Positions 35,649 to 44,735 of a DNA stretch of 64,000 bases are shown here, piece after piece. The stretch's first letter is position 1, and every line of letters begins with the position of its first letter. The position numbers and the translations under genes were made by a program. The DNA lies in assembly GCA_002298145.1 (NCBI GenBank), contig DBMP01000015.1, forward strand, positions 248,001 to 312,000, read 5' to 3'. Under the pieces are notes generated by a model. It was not told the DNA's origin. It did not search any database and saw only the letters and a list, made by a program, of their open reading frames with translations. Source of the DNA: Spartobacteria bacterium UBA695. Lineage in GTDB: Bacteria > Verrucomicrobiota > Verrucomicrobiia > Chthoniobacterales > Chthoniobacteraceae.

Positions 35649-37775
35649 TTACTGGCCACTAACAATGGCGGCGCGTCCCTCGGATTGGTCTGGAAGGAGT
35701 TCCTTCACCTTCAACCCCAGCTCGCCCGCATATTCAACCGATAGTCGGCGGCGATCACTAAACTCCACGGTCGCGATCTGCTTCACCGCATCCACGCTGA
35801 CCGCTTTTACGGGGTTGGCCTCGCCTGGACGCAAAGGAATTAAGAGCGTTAGCAACGTCTGCGGTCCGGTGCCGGTGCGGGTATGGAGCAACGTCGTGGC
35901 GGGAATATTCCCTTTGCCTACATAGTCGCGGAGCACGTTCCAGCCGAGGAGTTCTGGCGTTTCCTGCGCGGAGACCGCGGCCACCTCCAGGCCCTCGGCA
36001 AGCAATGGAAGCACCGCGAGATTGGCGACCCCATGATCGACGGTAATTAGCGTGTGGGTCGCCGGGTCCAATTGCGTTTTCGTTGTCAAAAGCTGCCAGC
36101 GGGCTTGGTAGCGATGCGGCACGGCATCGGCGGGAACCAAGCGGTCGGCTACGAGATAGAGATCTGGCTTGAGAAAGAGCACTTCGCGCCGCTGGACCGC
36201 AATGCGGCGGTGCTCCGGCCCGTACCCCTGATCATAAACCCCCGTTGCATAGTCAAACACCGGGGTACTCGTCCAGCAGGCATCAATGGGGCCTTGGCTC
36301 ACCATGTTGGGATCGCGCATCAAGTCGTTCCAGTTAAAGACCCTGGTCTGATCCAGGCCATCTACGATCACACAGTTATGAGAGTAAGTTGAGATGCCCC
36401 AATCCCGCCATTTGCTCTTTTCGTAGGCGCCCCCACCATTGTTGAACAACAATTCGCGCCCGTAGGCCCAGAGGAGTACATCCAGGCTATCCTGATGCTG
36501 GTGGCCGCCCCCCGCCGGACCAACGCGGAATGCGGCGAGGTTGCCTTGGCGATCCCAGCCGGAGCGCATGACCGCAAACCCGGAGTAGTTAAAGAAGTAC
36601 GACGTTTGCGATGGCTCCCGGCCCTCCTGCCCATCCGTGGCGAGCCAGCGGAAATCCGCCCGGTTTGGGAAATACGCCACAGCCTTTTTGAACGTTCCCT
36701 TGTCCATCCAGGAATCGTTAAACTTCATGGGGAAATAATCCGGCGTGCTCACCCCCATCAGCCAGTCGTAACCTTTCTCAAGGCTCCCGACATAGCCGGG
36801 CGGAAGGTCGGCTTCCCGATCGTTCCATCGCGCGATTTGCACAATTCTTAGCAACGTATCCAGAACGACTTGATGATATCCTGTGGATAGTTCGACCTGA
36901 GCCCCATCGGGCAAAAATTGTTGTTTGACCTGGGTGACCAACTGTTCCAGGGCAAAGCTGCGCCAGTCGGCGGCCTCGCGGAACTCGGGGAACAGGCACC
37001 CCGCGACGTACAAACCGCTCATTTCCGTGGCCAGCCAGTTGAACCGCGAGTGGCAGGCGCGGAGATAGCGGGCGTGGTCGAGAAAAGAGCCCGCCAGGGC
37101 CATTAGATCGTCATCGCTCATCGACGGCGAATGGAGAAATGCCCAATAGGCATCCGGCCAGGTTTGCCCCATGCGGATCCCCGCTTCGAGCGTTCGCCAG
37201 GTCAGCCCCGGCGATTGCCTGGCGCTACCCGGTGCCGGGCATTGATCGATCCACGAATGCATCTGCCGCACAAACGCCTTGGCATAGGTTTCATCACCGG
37301 TAGCGGTGTAGGCACCGGCCAGCGAAACCCAGAGCCACATCCGGTTTAAATAATACGTCCATTCGTTGTTGGGCGCGTATTCCGGGCTCTGTTCCGTGGC
37401 GTTATAGCTCCAGTCGATCACCCCGTTGGGAAACGCATGCACCGGGGAAACGGCGCCCTTGTTGACCCGGCCTGCGACCGCGTCATCGGCAGCCCCTTTA
37501 TCGAAGCGAAGCCCCACCTTTCGGCTCCCGTCGGGGTTCTCGCGCCAGTGGACATTCCTGCGTTCGCGCAAGTACTTGGCAAACGCCGCCACGGCCGCTG
37601 GCTGATCGTTATTGCGCAACGCTTGCGCCACGGCAGCCAGCTCGGGCCGCGTGAGGTCCAGCGACGCCAGCACATCGCTGGCCGGGGCGCTTTGAAGCGC
37701 AGACGCCACTCCGATCAAACAGGTGACAACGATGACCCATTTTCGAAAGATCAGGGAATGGAAAAGGAAGACCAT
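35649..37775 (-). CDS. Secreted heparinase II/III-family polysaccharide lyase
   Basis: 708 aa. Signal peptide (WVIVVTCLIGVASALQSA), an (alpha/alpha) toroid domain (NEWTYYLNRMWLWVSLAGAY; TWRTLEAGIRM; ACHSRFNWLATEMSGLYVAGC, the N-W-x-x-x-E motif of the family) and a C-terminal beta-sandwich (GHQHQDSLDVLLWAYGRELL). The latter includes the conserved His pair and the SHNCVIVDG motif. Such lyases cleave uronate-containing chains by beta-elimination. It is first in the minus-strand operon. The ATG at 37775 is chosen because the promoter mapped upstream would start transcription near 37828, leaving only this start plus a signal peptide. Confidence 0.86.
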   Translation of the reverse strand: MVFLFHSLIFRKWVIVVTCLIGVASALQSAPASDVLASLDLTRPELAAVAQALRNNDQPAAVAAFAKYLRERRNVHWRENPDGSRKVGLRFDKGAADDAVAGRVNKGAVSPVHAFPNGVIDWSYNATEQSPEYAPNNEWTYYLNRMWLWVSLAGAYTATGDETYAKAFVRQMHSWIDQCPAPGSARQSPGLTWRTLEAGIRMGQTWPDAYWAFLHSPSMSDDDLMALAGSFLDHARYLRACHSRFNWLATEMSGLYVAGCLFPEFREAADWRSFALEQLVTQVKQQFLPDGAQVELSTGYHQVVLDTLLRIVQIARWNDREADLPPGYVGSLEKGYDWLMGVSTPDYFPMKFNDSWMDKGTFKKAVAYFPNRADFRWLATDGQEGREPSQTSYFFNYSGFAVMRSGWDRQGNLAAFRVGPAGGGHQHQDSLDVLLWAYGRELLFNNGGGAYEKSKWRDWGISTYSHNCVIVDGLDQTRVFNWNDLMRDPNMVSQGPIDACWTSTPVFDYATGVYDQGYGPEHRRIAVQRREVLFLKPDLYLVADRLVPADAVPHRYQARWQLLTTKTQLDPATHTLITVDHGVANLAVLPLLAEGLEVAAVSAQETPELLGWNVLRDYVGKGNIPATTLLHTRTGTGPQTLLTLLIPLRPGEANPVKAVSVDAVKQIATVEFSDRRRLSVEYAGELGLKVKELLPDQSEGRAAIVSGQ

Positions 37776-37834
37776 GGGGAAATATGCGTTCGGGCGAATC
37801 TTGAGTTCAGCAGGCGGGGGAAGCAACGGTGACT

Positions 37835-37888
37835 AGTATCGCAGCGATCGGCAGAAGGAACGAATGGAAAATCACTTTCATTGGAAAC
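37835..37888 (-). promoter_or_regulatory. Regulator site and promoter for the heparinase-led operon
   Basis: Minus strand: GTTTCCAATGAAAG (37875-37888, one change from the dyad), 11 nt, TCGTTC (37858-37863, a weak -35), 17 nt, GATACT (37835-37840). The dyad also lies 22 bp upstream of the regulator ATG on the other strand, so it could serve autoregulation as well. Confidence 0.65.
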
Positions 37889-37910
37889 GGGCTCGCGGTA
37901 TATCTGTCGC

Positions 37911-38942
37911 ATGAAACGGCCCACCCTCCGGGACATCGCGGCGCTTGCACATGTCACCCACGTCACGGTTTCAATGGCGCTGCGGAAGCATCCGAACATC
38001 CCCGTGGCAACCCGGGAGAAGATCGAAAAAATCGCCAAGGAAATCGGCTACCATCCAGACCCCGCGCTGTCGGCTTTGATGATTTACCGGCGGGGAGCCA
38101 AGGCCTCCCGCTACCAGGCAACCCTGGCCTGGATCGACACCAGCCGACGAACACGCTCGGCTACGGGCGACACCTTCATTAGCCGCGTCTTTCTGGGCGC
38201 CCGGGAGCGGAGTGAGGAACTCGGCTACCGGCTCGAAGAATTCCGCACAAACGAGATGGATGTGAGCTTCGACCGGCTTTCGAAGATTCTCTACTCCAGG
38301 AACATTCAAGGCGTGCTCTTCGCCCCCCACGATCAAGCCCACGCGCATATCAACTACCGAAGCTTCGACTGGGCCCGCTTTTCCGCCATCTCGTTTGGAT
38401 TCAGCCTGGCGAGTCCCAAGCTCGATGTCATCGTCGATGCCCAATACCGCACCGCGCGCACGGCGGTAAGGCGCTTACGGGCGCTGGGTTATCGCAAAAT
38501 TGGCTACGCCGCCTACCATGAGTTCGACGAGAGAACCGATGGCAACTTTTTAGGAGGTTTCCTCACCGAGCAGCTTCGCTCCCCGGTATCCAGCCGCATT
38601 CCTCCGCTGGCATGTCTAGGCAAAGACTTCGATAAAGAATGCCGCAAATGGTTCCGCCGCTACAAACCGGATGCCATCTTCGCACCCGTTCCCGATGTCG
38701 CCCGAGCCCTCAAGCCGGAGGAACTCAAAAAATGCGGTATCGCGATGAACAACCCCCCGGAGGATTTGGCTCACTATGCGGGCATCCGGCAGGATTACCG
38801 CATCCTTGGGCAAATCGGCATTGATGAAGTCGTCGCCATGATCCACACCAACCGACGCGGAATCCCCACCATGCCCAAGCGCATCATGGTGGAGGGTTAT
38901 TGGCAGGACGGCCCCTCCGCTCCCCGGGTTATTTTCCAATGA
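37911..38942 (+). CDS. LacI-family transcriptional regulator of the carbohydrate locus
   Basis: 343 aa. The N-terminal helix-turn-helix and hinge read TLRDIAALAHVTHVTVSMALRKHPNIPVATREKIEKIAKEIGYHPDPALSAL. A periplasmic-binding-protein-like sensor domain follows (IQGVLFAPHDQ..., SAISFGFSL). It is transcribed divergently from the heparinase operon, with a dyad site between them and three matching sites at other promoters of the locus. At all four promoters the dyad lies upstream of the -35, centred near -54, a position that suits an activator more than a classic repressor. The start at 37911 gives the usual MK(R)PTLRDIA; an upstream TTG was rejected. Its stop codon lies inside the fourth regulator site. 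Confidence 0.9.
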   Translation: MKRPTLRDIAALAHVTHVTVSMALRKHPNIPVATREKIEKIAKEIGYHPDPALSALMIYRRGAKASRYQATLAWIDTSRRTRSATGDTFISRVFLGARERSEELGYRLEEFRTNEMDVSFDRLSKILYSRNIQGVLFAPHDQAHAHINYRSFDWARFSAISFGFSLASPKLDVIVDAQYRTARTAVRRLRALGYRKIGYAAYHEFDERTDGNFLGGFLTEQLRSPVSSRIPPLACLGKDFDKECRKWFRRYKPDAIFAPVPDVARALKPEELKKCGIAMNNPPEDLAHYAGIRQDYRILGQIGIDEVVAMIHTNRRGIPTMPKRIMVEGYWQDGPSAPRVIFQ

Positions 38943-38985
38943 AACAAACGTTCTCGTTGCAGCCGTTTTGTTTCGGTCGCATTAA
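38932..38985 (+). promoter_or_regulatory. Regulator site and promoter for the Verru_Chthon cassette
   Basis: Plus strand: TTTTCCAATGAAAC (38932-38945, one change from the dyad), 11 nt, TTGCAG (38957-38962), 17 nt, CATTAA (38980-38985). The 17 nt TTTCCAATGAAACAAAC are identical to the site before the small secreted gene. The site overlaps the last codons and stop of the LacI-family gene, and the cassette starts 49 bp downstream of the -10. Confidence 0.75.
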
Positions 38986-39034
38986 TTCAAACGTCACCCC
39001 CTGCTGTGTAGAGAGCAGTTGATCTTCACGTCGA

Positions 39035-39838
39035 ATGAAATCCCCCCGGTCACTTTCCAGTGCGTTGATTTATAGCGCGAGAGGCTTCTCGTTATTGGAG
39101 CTTTTGGCCGTGCTTGCCCTCGTCGCCATCCTCACCGCGCTGGTGGTTCCCGCTACCAGAGGGATGAAGGGCGCCCAGGACTTAACCGGCGCGGCCTACG
39201 CCATCCAGGGAGCTCTGGACCTGGCGCGCACCTATGCGATGGCCAACAATACCTATACATGGATCGGCTTTTTCGAGGAAGACAACGCCCACCCCTCGCA
39301 AACTCCCGCACAGGCCGGTGTGGGACGCGTCGTCATCTGCGTCATCGCCTCGCGGGACGGGAGCTGCATCTATAACAAGACCACGGCGCAGGAGGATCCC
39401 CCGGCGGTCCAGAGCTTGCCCCCGGCTCGGTTGGTGCAAATCGGCAAACTCATCAAAATCCCCGGCGTCCATTTTTTTAACGCAACGGCCCAGGTGATCG
39501 GAAAACGCCAGGCGGGGATGATCGATGCGCAAAACCTCGTGGGCCTGAGTTCGCAGCCGTTGTTGTTCTCCTTTCAATACCCCCTTTCGAGCACCTCGGA
39601 ATACACCTTTGGAGTCCGGCCAGTACCATCGGCCAATGGCGTGCCAGTGGCCAACGGGGTAATCCAGTTTTCACCGAGGGGCGAAGCCATTTCCGACGCC
39701 GGTCCGATCACCTTTCCCTCCACCACCTTTGAAATCACCCTCCAAACCGCCCACGGCAATCAACCTGCCAATACCGCCAACGCCATTGCCCTGGATATCA
39801 ACGGCCTTACGGGGCAAACCACCATGTACCGTCCATGA
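39035..39838 (+). CDS. Verru_Chthon cassette protein D (prepilin-like, GspH-like position)
   Basis: A 267-aa pseudopilin-like protein. The N-terminus carries the prepilin peptidase and methylation motif ARG/FSLLELLAVLALVAIL, with Glu at mature position +5, and a single hydrophobic helix followed by a mostly beta periplasmic domain. It matches my recollection of the TIGRFAM family Verru_Chthon cassette protein D (TIGR02596), known from Verrucomicrobium and Chthoniobacter. It is first of four overlapping or tightly spaced genes, 49 bp after a promoter with the locus regulator site. In order and type it corresponds to GspH of a type II secretion minor-pseudopilin set. The function is unknown experimentally, as far as I know. 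Confidence 0.82.
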   Translation: MKSPRSLSSALIYSARGFSLLELLAVLALVAILTALVVPATRGMKGAQDLTGAAYAIQGALDLARTYAMANNTYTWIGFFEEDNAHPSQTPAQAGVGRVVICVIASRDGSCIYNKTTAQEDPPAVQSLPPARLVQIGKLIKIPGVHFFNATAQVIGKRQAGMIDAQNLVGLSSQPLLFSFQYPLSSTSEYTFGVRPVPSANGVPVANGVIQFSPRGEAISDAGPITFPSTTFEITLQTAHGNQPANTANAIALDINGLTGQTTMYRP

Positions 39839-40284
39839 AAACTCGCGATCGTAACCGCTCTGCCTTTTCGCTGGTGGAGGTCGTGCTGGCCTTGGGCATC
39901 GCCTCCTTTTCGATGGTGTCAATCCTCGGCTTGCTCCCCGTGGGGCTTAGCAACAGCCGCAGTTCGACCGCGCAGACCGGGGCGATGAATTTGATCACGG
40001 CCATTGCCGCCGACATTCGCTCCACACCATCAACAGCTTCAGCCTCTCCCCGGTATGCAATCCCCACCGGCGACACCACTAGCCAGACGTTCTATTTTGA
40101 CGAACAAGGGCACATCGCCACCGGCCTTCAAACCAGCTCCCGCTACAAAGCGCTAGTCCAAGCCATCTGGCAATCCTCCACCAACGCAACGATGCACCGG
40201 GTCACCGTGTCGTGGCCCGCGCAGGCAGAAGCCTCCACCATGGGCGGCTCGGTCGACGTAATGGTGTCGCTTGCCAGGAACTAG
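39835..40284 (+). CDS. Verru_Chthon cassette protein B (prepilin-like, GspI-like position)
   Basis: 149 aa. The prepilin motif is SA/FSLVEVVLALGIASFSMVSILGLLPVGL, again with Glu at +5. A short beta-rich domain ends in VDVMVSLARN. It is the smallest protein of the cassette, as GspI is of its set. The ATG overlaps the stop of the D gene (ATGA), so the two are translationally coupled. The assignment to cassette protein B (TIGR02598) comes from memory of length, N-terminus and gene order. Confidence 0.8.
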   Translation: MKTRDRNRSAFSLVEVVLALGIASFSMVSILGLLPVGLSNSRSSTAQTGAMNLITAIAADIRSTPSTASASPRYAIPTGDTTSQTFYFDEQGHIATGLQTSSRYKALVQAIWQSSTNATMHRVTVSWPAQAEASTMGGSVDVMVSLARN

Positions 40285-40302
40285 TCCCACCACCACCCCG
40301 TC

Positions 40303-41418
40303 ATGGCGCATCCATCCCCTCCAATGACCGACAGCAGCCGCCGCTGCTCCCGTAGGGTTCATGCGGAGGGACTGGCGTTTACGTTGATCGAGATCATGGT
40401 GTCGGTCAGCATCCTGATCCTGATCGTCCTACTAGTGAACCAACTGGTCAACAGCGCCTCCATGACCACCCTCACCGCGAGCAAACGGATCGACTCCGAC
40501 AACCAGGCGCGCCTGATTTTCGCCAAGATGGCGGAAGACTTTGACGCCATGTATCGACGCGGCGACCTTCATTACTATTTCCTGAGCCAAAGCGGGAACG
40601 ACGCCTTTTACTTTTACTGCCAGGCCCCCGGCCACATTGCCCCTCAAGACGTTTCCGGCACGAGCGACGCCTCCCTCAACCATTCCTCCCTGGTCGGCTA
40701 CCGCGTCAGCGACAGGATCAGCGGCGGCAGCCGGGTGGAACTCGAACGGCTCGGACGCGGCTTGCACTGGGCTGATGGCGCGGGCCAGACCGGCACGGAC
40801 GGCCACGCCACCTCGGTACTTCATCTGCCGTGGCTGATCAAAAACGCCTTCTCCGAAGCCCTGGCCGACGCCCATAACAACTCCTCCAATCCCTACGGCA
40901 ACACCTCCACCAGCGCGCCGCAGTGGGATGTTATTGGGGACCAAGTCTTCCGGATGAAGTTTTGCTTTTTGCTTACCGACGGAAGCTTCAGCCTCACGCC
41001 CATACTGAGCAATACCGCCACCCTCAATAACCTGACGGCCACCGCCGCGCCCGGCACCGGCAACGACTCCGCGGCGGGATACTCCGTGGGCTCCCGTTGG
41101 TACGACACCTCCGCCAGCGTCGCCTACACCTGCATCAACGCCGCGCCAAACACCGCACTGTGGGCGCCCTCGGGGCTTCAGGACGTCAAGGCCGTGGTCG
41201 TCACCCTTGCGCTCATGGACTCCAAGAGCCGCACCACCACCACGGTCAGCGCCATCCAAAAGGCCATATCCAGTATGCGCGACGCCACCCCGGGCCCCCA
41301 GGCAGCCACCTGGATGCCCCAGACCGACGATGCCGCAGCCATCGCCCGGAACTCCGGCTTGAGCCGCGCGGCAGCCTCTTCCATTCGCGTTTACGAACGC
41401 TTCTTTTACCTGCAATAG
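40303..41418 (+). CDS. Verru_Chthon cassette protein C (prepilin-like, GspJ-like position)
   Basis: 371 aa. The prepilin motif is LA/FTLIEIMVSVSILILIVLLVNQLV (Glu +5). The mature domain has FAKMAEDFDAMYRRGDLHYYFL, VFRMKFCFLLTDG and a C-terminal block ASSIRVYERFFYL. The last two recur in the partial gene at the right end of the window (VFRMEYYYVLRSDG, SSIRIYRRWFYL), confirming two cassettes. An alternative start is the ATG at 40324. The role is inferred to be GspJ-like, a minor pseudopilin of the tip complex. It lies 18 bp after B and 8 bp before A. Confidence 0.82.
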   Translation: MAHPSPPMTDSSRRCSRRVHAEGLAFTLIEIMVSVSILILIVLLVNQLVNSASMTTLTASKRIDSDNQARLIFAKMAEDFDAMYRRGDLHYYFLSQSGNDAFYFYCQAPGHIAPQDVSGTSDASLNHSSLVGYRVSDRISGGSRVELERLGRGLHWADGAGQTGTDGHATSVLHLPWLIKNAFSEALADAHNNSSNPYGNTSTSAPQWDVIGDQVFRMKFCFLLTDGSFSLTPILSNTATLNNLTATAAPGTGNDSAAGYSVGSRWYDTSASVAYTCINAAPNTALWAPSGLQDVKAVVVTLALMDSKSRTTTTVSAIQKAISSMRDATPGPQAATWMPQTDDAAAIARNSGLSRAAASSIRVYERFFYLQ

Positions 41419-41426
41419 CCCCGCCC

Positions 41427-44400
41427 ATGCTCCCCCCCATCCATAACCGCCCCCAAGGCCGCGCCCCCCAGGGAGCCGCGCTGGTGCTGGTTCTCTGCTT
41501 TGCCGTATTGGTCGCGGGGCTTGCGGTGGCCTTTTTTTCCCGGGCCAGCACGGAGCGCCAGGCCTCCAACGCCAGCGCCAATGGGACCAAGGTGGAGCTG
41601 CTAGCCGACGCCGCCCTGAACGTCATCGTCGATGACCTCAAAGAAGAGATCATCAATAACTCCACCACCAGCGGCACCGGCTCCAACGTCCTCTACATCC
41701 CCAAGGCGGGCGCCAACGCCGTGCCCCAGCGTCAGGCGGCCATCGCATCGGGCCCCCTCGCCAACCTGCTCCGCATCAGCAGTCACACCGATGCGGGCAC
41801 CCGCGCCGCCGCCCTCCTTTCCACGGGCACCTCCTATAACGGCCGCTCCGTAAGCCTCCCTCGCTGGAACCTGCACTACCTGCTCCCCCTCAAAACCAGC
41901 GGCACCTCCAGCAGCACCTTGGGCGACTCCACCCCGGCCTCCGCATTCACCGCCCCGGACTGGGTCATCCTCACTCGTAACGGCCCCACCGCATCAGCCT
42001 CTGTCCGGACGCTCTCCAGCGCCACCAACGCCAACTACGCCATCGGGCGCTATGCCTATGCGATCTACGACGAAGGGGGCCTTTTGGACATCAACTCGGC
42101 GGGCTACCCCTCTTCCTCCACCGGAACCCAATCCGGCCCCAAAGGCGGCCTCGCCTACGCCGACCTCACACAACTAACCGACGGCTCCGGCACCCCGCTG
42201 CTCACCCAAACGCAGATCGACCAGATCGTGGGCTGGCGCAACTACGCCACCGCCCAACCCTCGGGAACCTTCCCGAACTACACCTTCGACACCGCCGGAG
42301 CAGCCCGCTACCAGACCCTGGCCATCTCCAGCAGCTCCAACCCGCTCTACGTCTCCGGCTCCAGCTACAACGGCAACACCGACCACACCATCCTGAACCG
42401 CCAGCAGCTCATCAAACTACTGCAAAGCATCGGCTCCACCCCGGCGGAGAAAATCAATCTCCAAAACGCCCTGCAATACCTCGGCACCTTCTCGCGCGAA
42501 GTCAACGGCCCCACCTTCTCCGGCACCGGAGCCGACACCAGCGACTACAACCCGCCCCACATTTTCGACGTCAAAGTATCCGGAACATTCACGCGCAACG
42601 ACGGCAGCATCGCCACCAAGGGAGAGCCGCTGGTGAAAAACCGCTTCCCGCTTGAGAAACTGGCCCTTCTGGAAAAAATGCGGGGCATCCCGTTGGGCAC
42701 CAGCACCCTTAGCGCCAGCGATATCGACGACATCGCCCGGTATTTCGGCCTCGACCCGGTGAGCGACTCCAACGGCTGCTACCGCCACTGGAGCTACCCC
42801 ACCACCAGCCCCAAATATAAACACCCGGACCCGAACGGCATCATGTCGCTTGCCAGCGTGGCTGCCCAAAATCGCGAACCCGATTTCTTCGAAATGCTCC
42901 AGGCCGCCCTTGCCCAGGGCTCGCTGGGGAAAGGAAACGTCCGGGGCGATTTACTCAACGGCTCCTACTCCCTCACCAGCTCCCCGGCCTTTGTGGACCC
43001 GGATGCCCGAGTCACTTTGCAAACCCTCCGCATCGGGGCCAACCTCATTGATCAGTGGGACACAGACAATTACCCCACCACCATCACGGCAACCTCCACG
43101 GGCGATAGCGTCTACGGCATCGAAGACCTCCCCTACCTCAACGAATTCCTCTTCCGTTTCATCGGCAACGGCAGCACCGCAACCAGCTCCACCTACGCCG
43201 CCTGCATCGCCTTCGAGTTGTGGAATCCCCATCAACTCCTCGCCTCCAACACCGGCACCTATCCCGCCGAGCTTCAAATATCGCCCCTCAACATCCCAAG
43301 CAGCGCCGCCCTCTCAGACTACTACCGCATCGGCGTCATCGCCACGGATTCCAATAATACCAAGAGCTATTGGTACTACAACGGCACCACCCAGCAATGG
43401 GTCACCTCCTACCCGATGAACCGCTTTTCCAATGCCCTGAACCAAGGCATCATCGGCCCCTTCACGACCACGCAGACCGACTTCCGCGAACCGGCCCTCA
43501 GCTCCACGCTCGTGCTCAACACCCCCATCAGTCTTCCCGCCGATTCCGTAACCAGTGGAACGTCGATCTGGTCGCAAGCCGTATCCCGAGGCACCGGAAG
43601 TTTAACCCTCTACGTTTCCCTCGTTTATCGCCTCCAATATCGAGACGCGAACGGCACCTTCCGGACCTATGGCACCTTCGTCGGGCAAGACAACGCCGCC
43701 GCCACCCTTCCCGGCACCGGCTATCAACAGTTCTCCTGGATCGGATTCAATACCGCAGCCCAATCCTCCGGATGGTATTCCTGCCCCAAGGCGGACCCCC
43801 GCACCTACCGTTTTGGCACGGGGTATAACGACAACTTCTCCGCTAGCTTCGCGGGCAAAAGCCTGACGCCCAGCGCCTCCGACATCCAGGGCCCCATCCG
43901 CGAGATATTGCCCTTCAGCGGCGGCAACTCCCTCCCAAAGCCCTATCGGGTTGACCTCTGGGCCGTCAACGACCCCGCCGATCCCAATGGCGGCCCCCCC
44001 GCCACCAACATAGCGAAACCCTACTACCCCGATAAAGATAACCAAACAAGACCCGGCGACGCCCTCTACTCCTACACCGCCATCCCATCCATCAGCCCCC
44101 TCTATGATGCCAGCCACGGAGGACCAGCGGCGCGGCCGGTCATCCTCAACCGCCCTTTCCGCTCCATCGGCGAACTCGGCTACGTCTTCCGCGACATGCC
44201 GTGGAAAACCCTCGACCTTTTTTCCAAATACAGTGCCGACGCAGCATTACTCGATCTGTTCTCCCTCCACGGCAGCCAGCCCCTCCTGGCCGGTCGCCTG
44301 AACCCCAATACCCGCCAGAAAAACGTCCTCGCCGCCCTCCTCACCGGCGCCACCCAGGCCAGCGGCACCGCGAGCAACGTCACCGCCGCAAACGCCACCA

Positions 44401-44735
44401 GCGTCGCCAACGCCATCATCGCCCTCAGCTCTGACACCGCGTTTGCAAACCGCACGGAACTAGTCACCCGGCTGATGGCCGACTCCGCCATTGGAAACAT
44501 CTCAACCATCAAAACAGAGCGGGAATCCGTCGTACGCGCCCTGGCCGACTGCGCCAACACCCGCACCTGGAATTTGCTGATCGATCTCGTCACCCAAGTT
44601 GGGAAATACCCGCCCACGGCAACCTCCCTGGATCAATTCATCGTTGAGGGAGAGCGCCATTATTGGCTCCACGTAGCCATCGACCGCTACACCGGCCGCG
44701 TCGTCGATAAACAACTAGAAGTCGTCCGCGAATGA
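41427..44735 (+). CDS. Verru_Chthon cassette protein A (large GspK-like protein)
   Basis: 1102 aa, the largest member. Near the N-terminus, GAALVLVLCFAVLVAGLAVAFFSRAS is a hydrophobic helix without the +5 Glu, as in GspK/PilX-type minor pseudopilins, followed by a helical ALNVIVDDLKEEI segment. A long Ser/Thr/Gly-rich periplasmic body follows. The C-terminus RHYWLHVAIDRYTGRVVDKQ is shared with the second cassette A at 61.5 kb. The start is ATG 41427, right after the C gene; in-frame sequence upstream is shadow reading of C. The stop overlaps the next ATG. It is matched to TIGR02600 from memory. Confidence 0.82.
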   Translation: MLPPIHNRPQGRAPQGAALVLVLCFAVLVAGLAVAFFSRASTERQASNASANGTKVELLADAALNVIVDDLKEEIINNSTTSGTGSNVLYIPKAGANAVPQRQAAIASGPLANLLRISSHTDAGTRAAALLSTGTSYNGRSVSLPRWNLHYLLPLKTSGTSSSTLGDSTPASAFTAPDWVILTRNGPTASASVRTLSSATNANYAIGRYAYAIYDEGGLLDINSAGYPSSSTGTQSGPKGGLAYADLTQLTDGSGTPLLTQTQIDQIVGWRNYATAQPSGTFPNYTFDTAGAARYQTLAISSSSNPLYVSGSSYNGNTDHTILNRQQLIKLLQSIGSTPAEKINLQNALQYLGTFSREVNGPTFSGTGADTSDYNPPHIFDVKVSGTFTRNDGSIATKGEPLVKNRFPLEKLALLEKMRGIPLGTSTLSASDIDDIARYFGLDPVSDSNGCYRHWSYPTTSPKYKHPDPNGIMSLASVAAQNREPDFFEMLQAALAQGSLGKGNVRGDLLNGSYSLTSSPAFVDPDARVTLQTLRIGANLIDQWDTDNYPTTITATSTGDSVYGIEDLPYLNEFLFRFIGNGSTATSSTYAACIAFELWNPHQLLASNTGTYPAELQISPLNIPSSAALSDYYRIGVIATDSNNTKSYWYYNGTTQQWVTSYPMNRFSNALNQGIIGPFTTTQTDFREPALSSTLVLNTPISLPADSVTSGTSIWSQAVSRGTGSLTLYVSLVYRLQYRDANGTFRTYGTFVGQDNAAATLPGTGYQQFSWIGFNTAAQSSGWYSCPKADPRTYRFGTGYNDNFSASFAGKSLTPSASDIQGPIREILPFSGGNSLPKPYRVDLWAVNDPADPNGGPPATNIAKPYYPDKDNQTRPGDALYSYTAIPSISPLYDASHGGPAARPVILNRPFRSIGELGYVFRDMPWKTLDLFSKYSADAALLDLFSLHGSQPLLAGRLNPNTRQKNVLAALLTGATQASGTASNVTAANATSVANAIIALSSDTAFANRTELVTRLMADSAIGNISTIKTERESVVRALADCANTRTWNLLIDLVTQVGKYPPTATSLDQFIVEGERHYWLHVAIDRYTGRVVDKQLEVVRE

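Noticed and set aside
37776..37826. TTG start for the heparinase-like protein
   Set aside because: Lies about at the predicted transcription start and puts a charged stretch before the signal peptide.
38941..38974. GAAACAAACG/CGTTTTGTTTC stem-loop as a terminator of the LacI gene
   Set aside because: AT-rich, no U-tract after it, and the region is better explained as the regulator site and -35 of the cassette promoter.
41097..41426. Upstream extension of cassette protein A
   Set aside because: Entirely within the cassette C gene in another frame; His/Arg-rich shadow sequence before the natural ATG at 41427.
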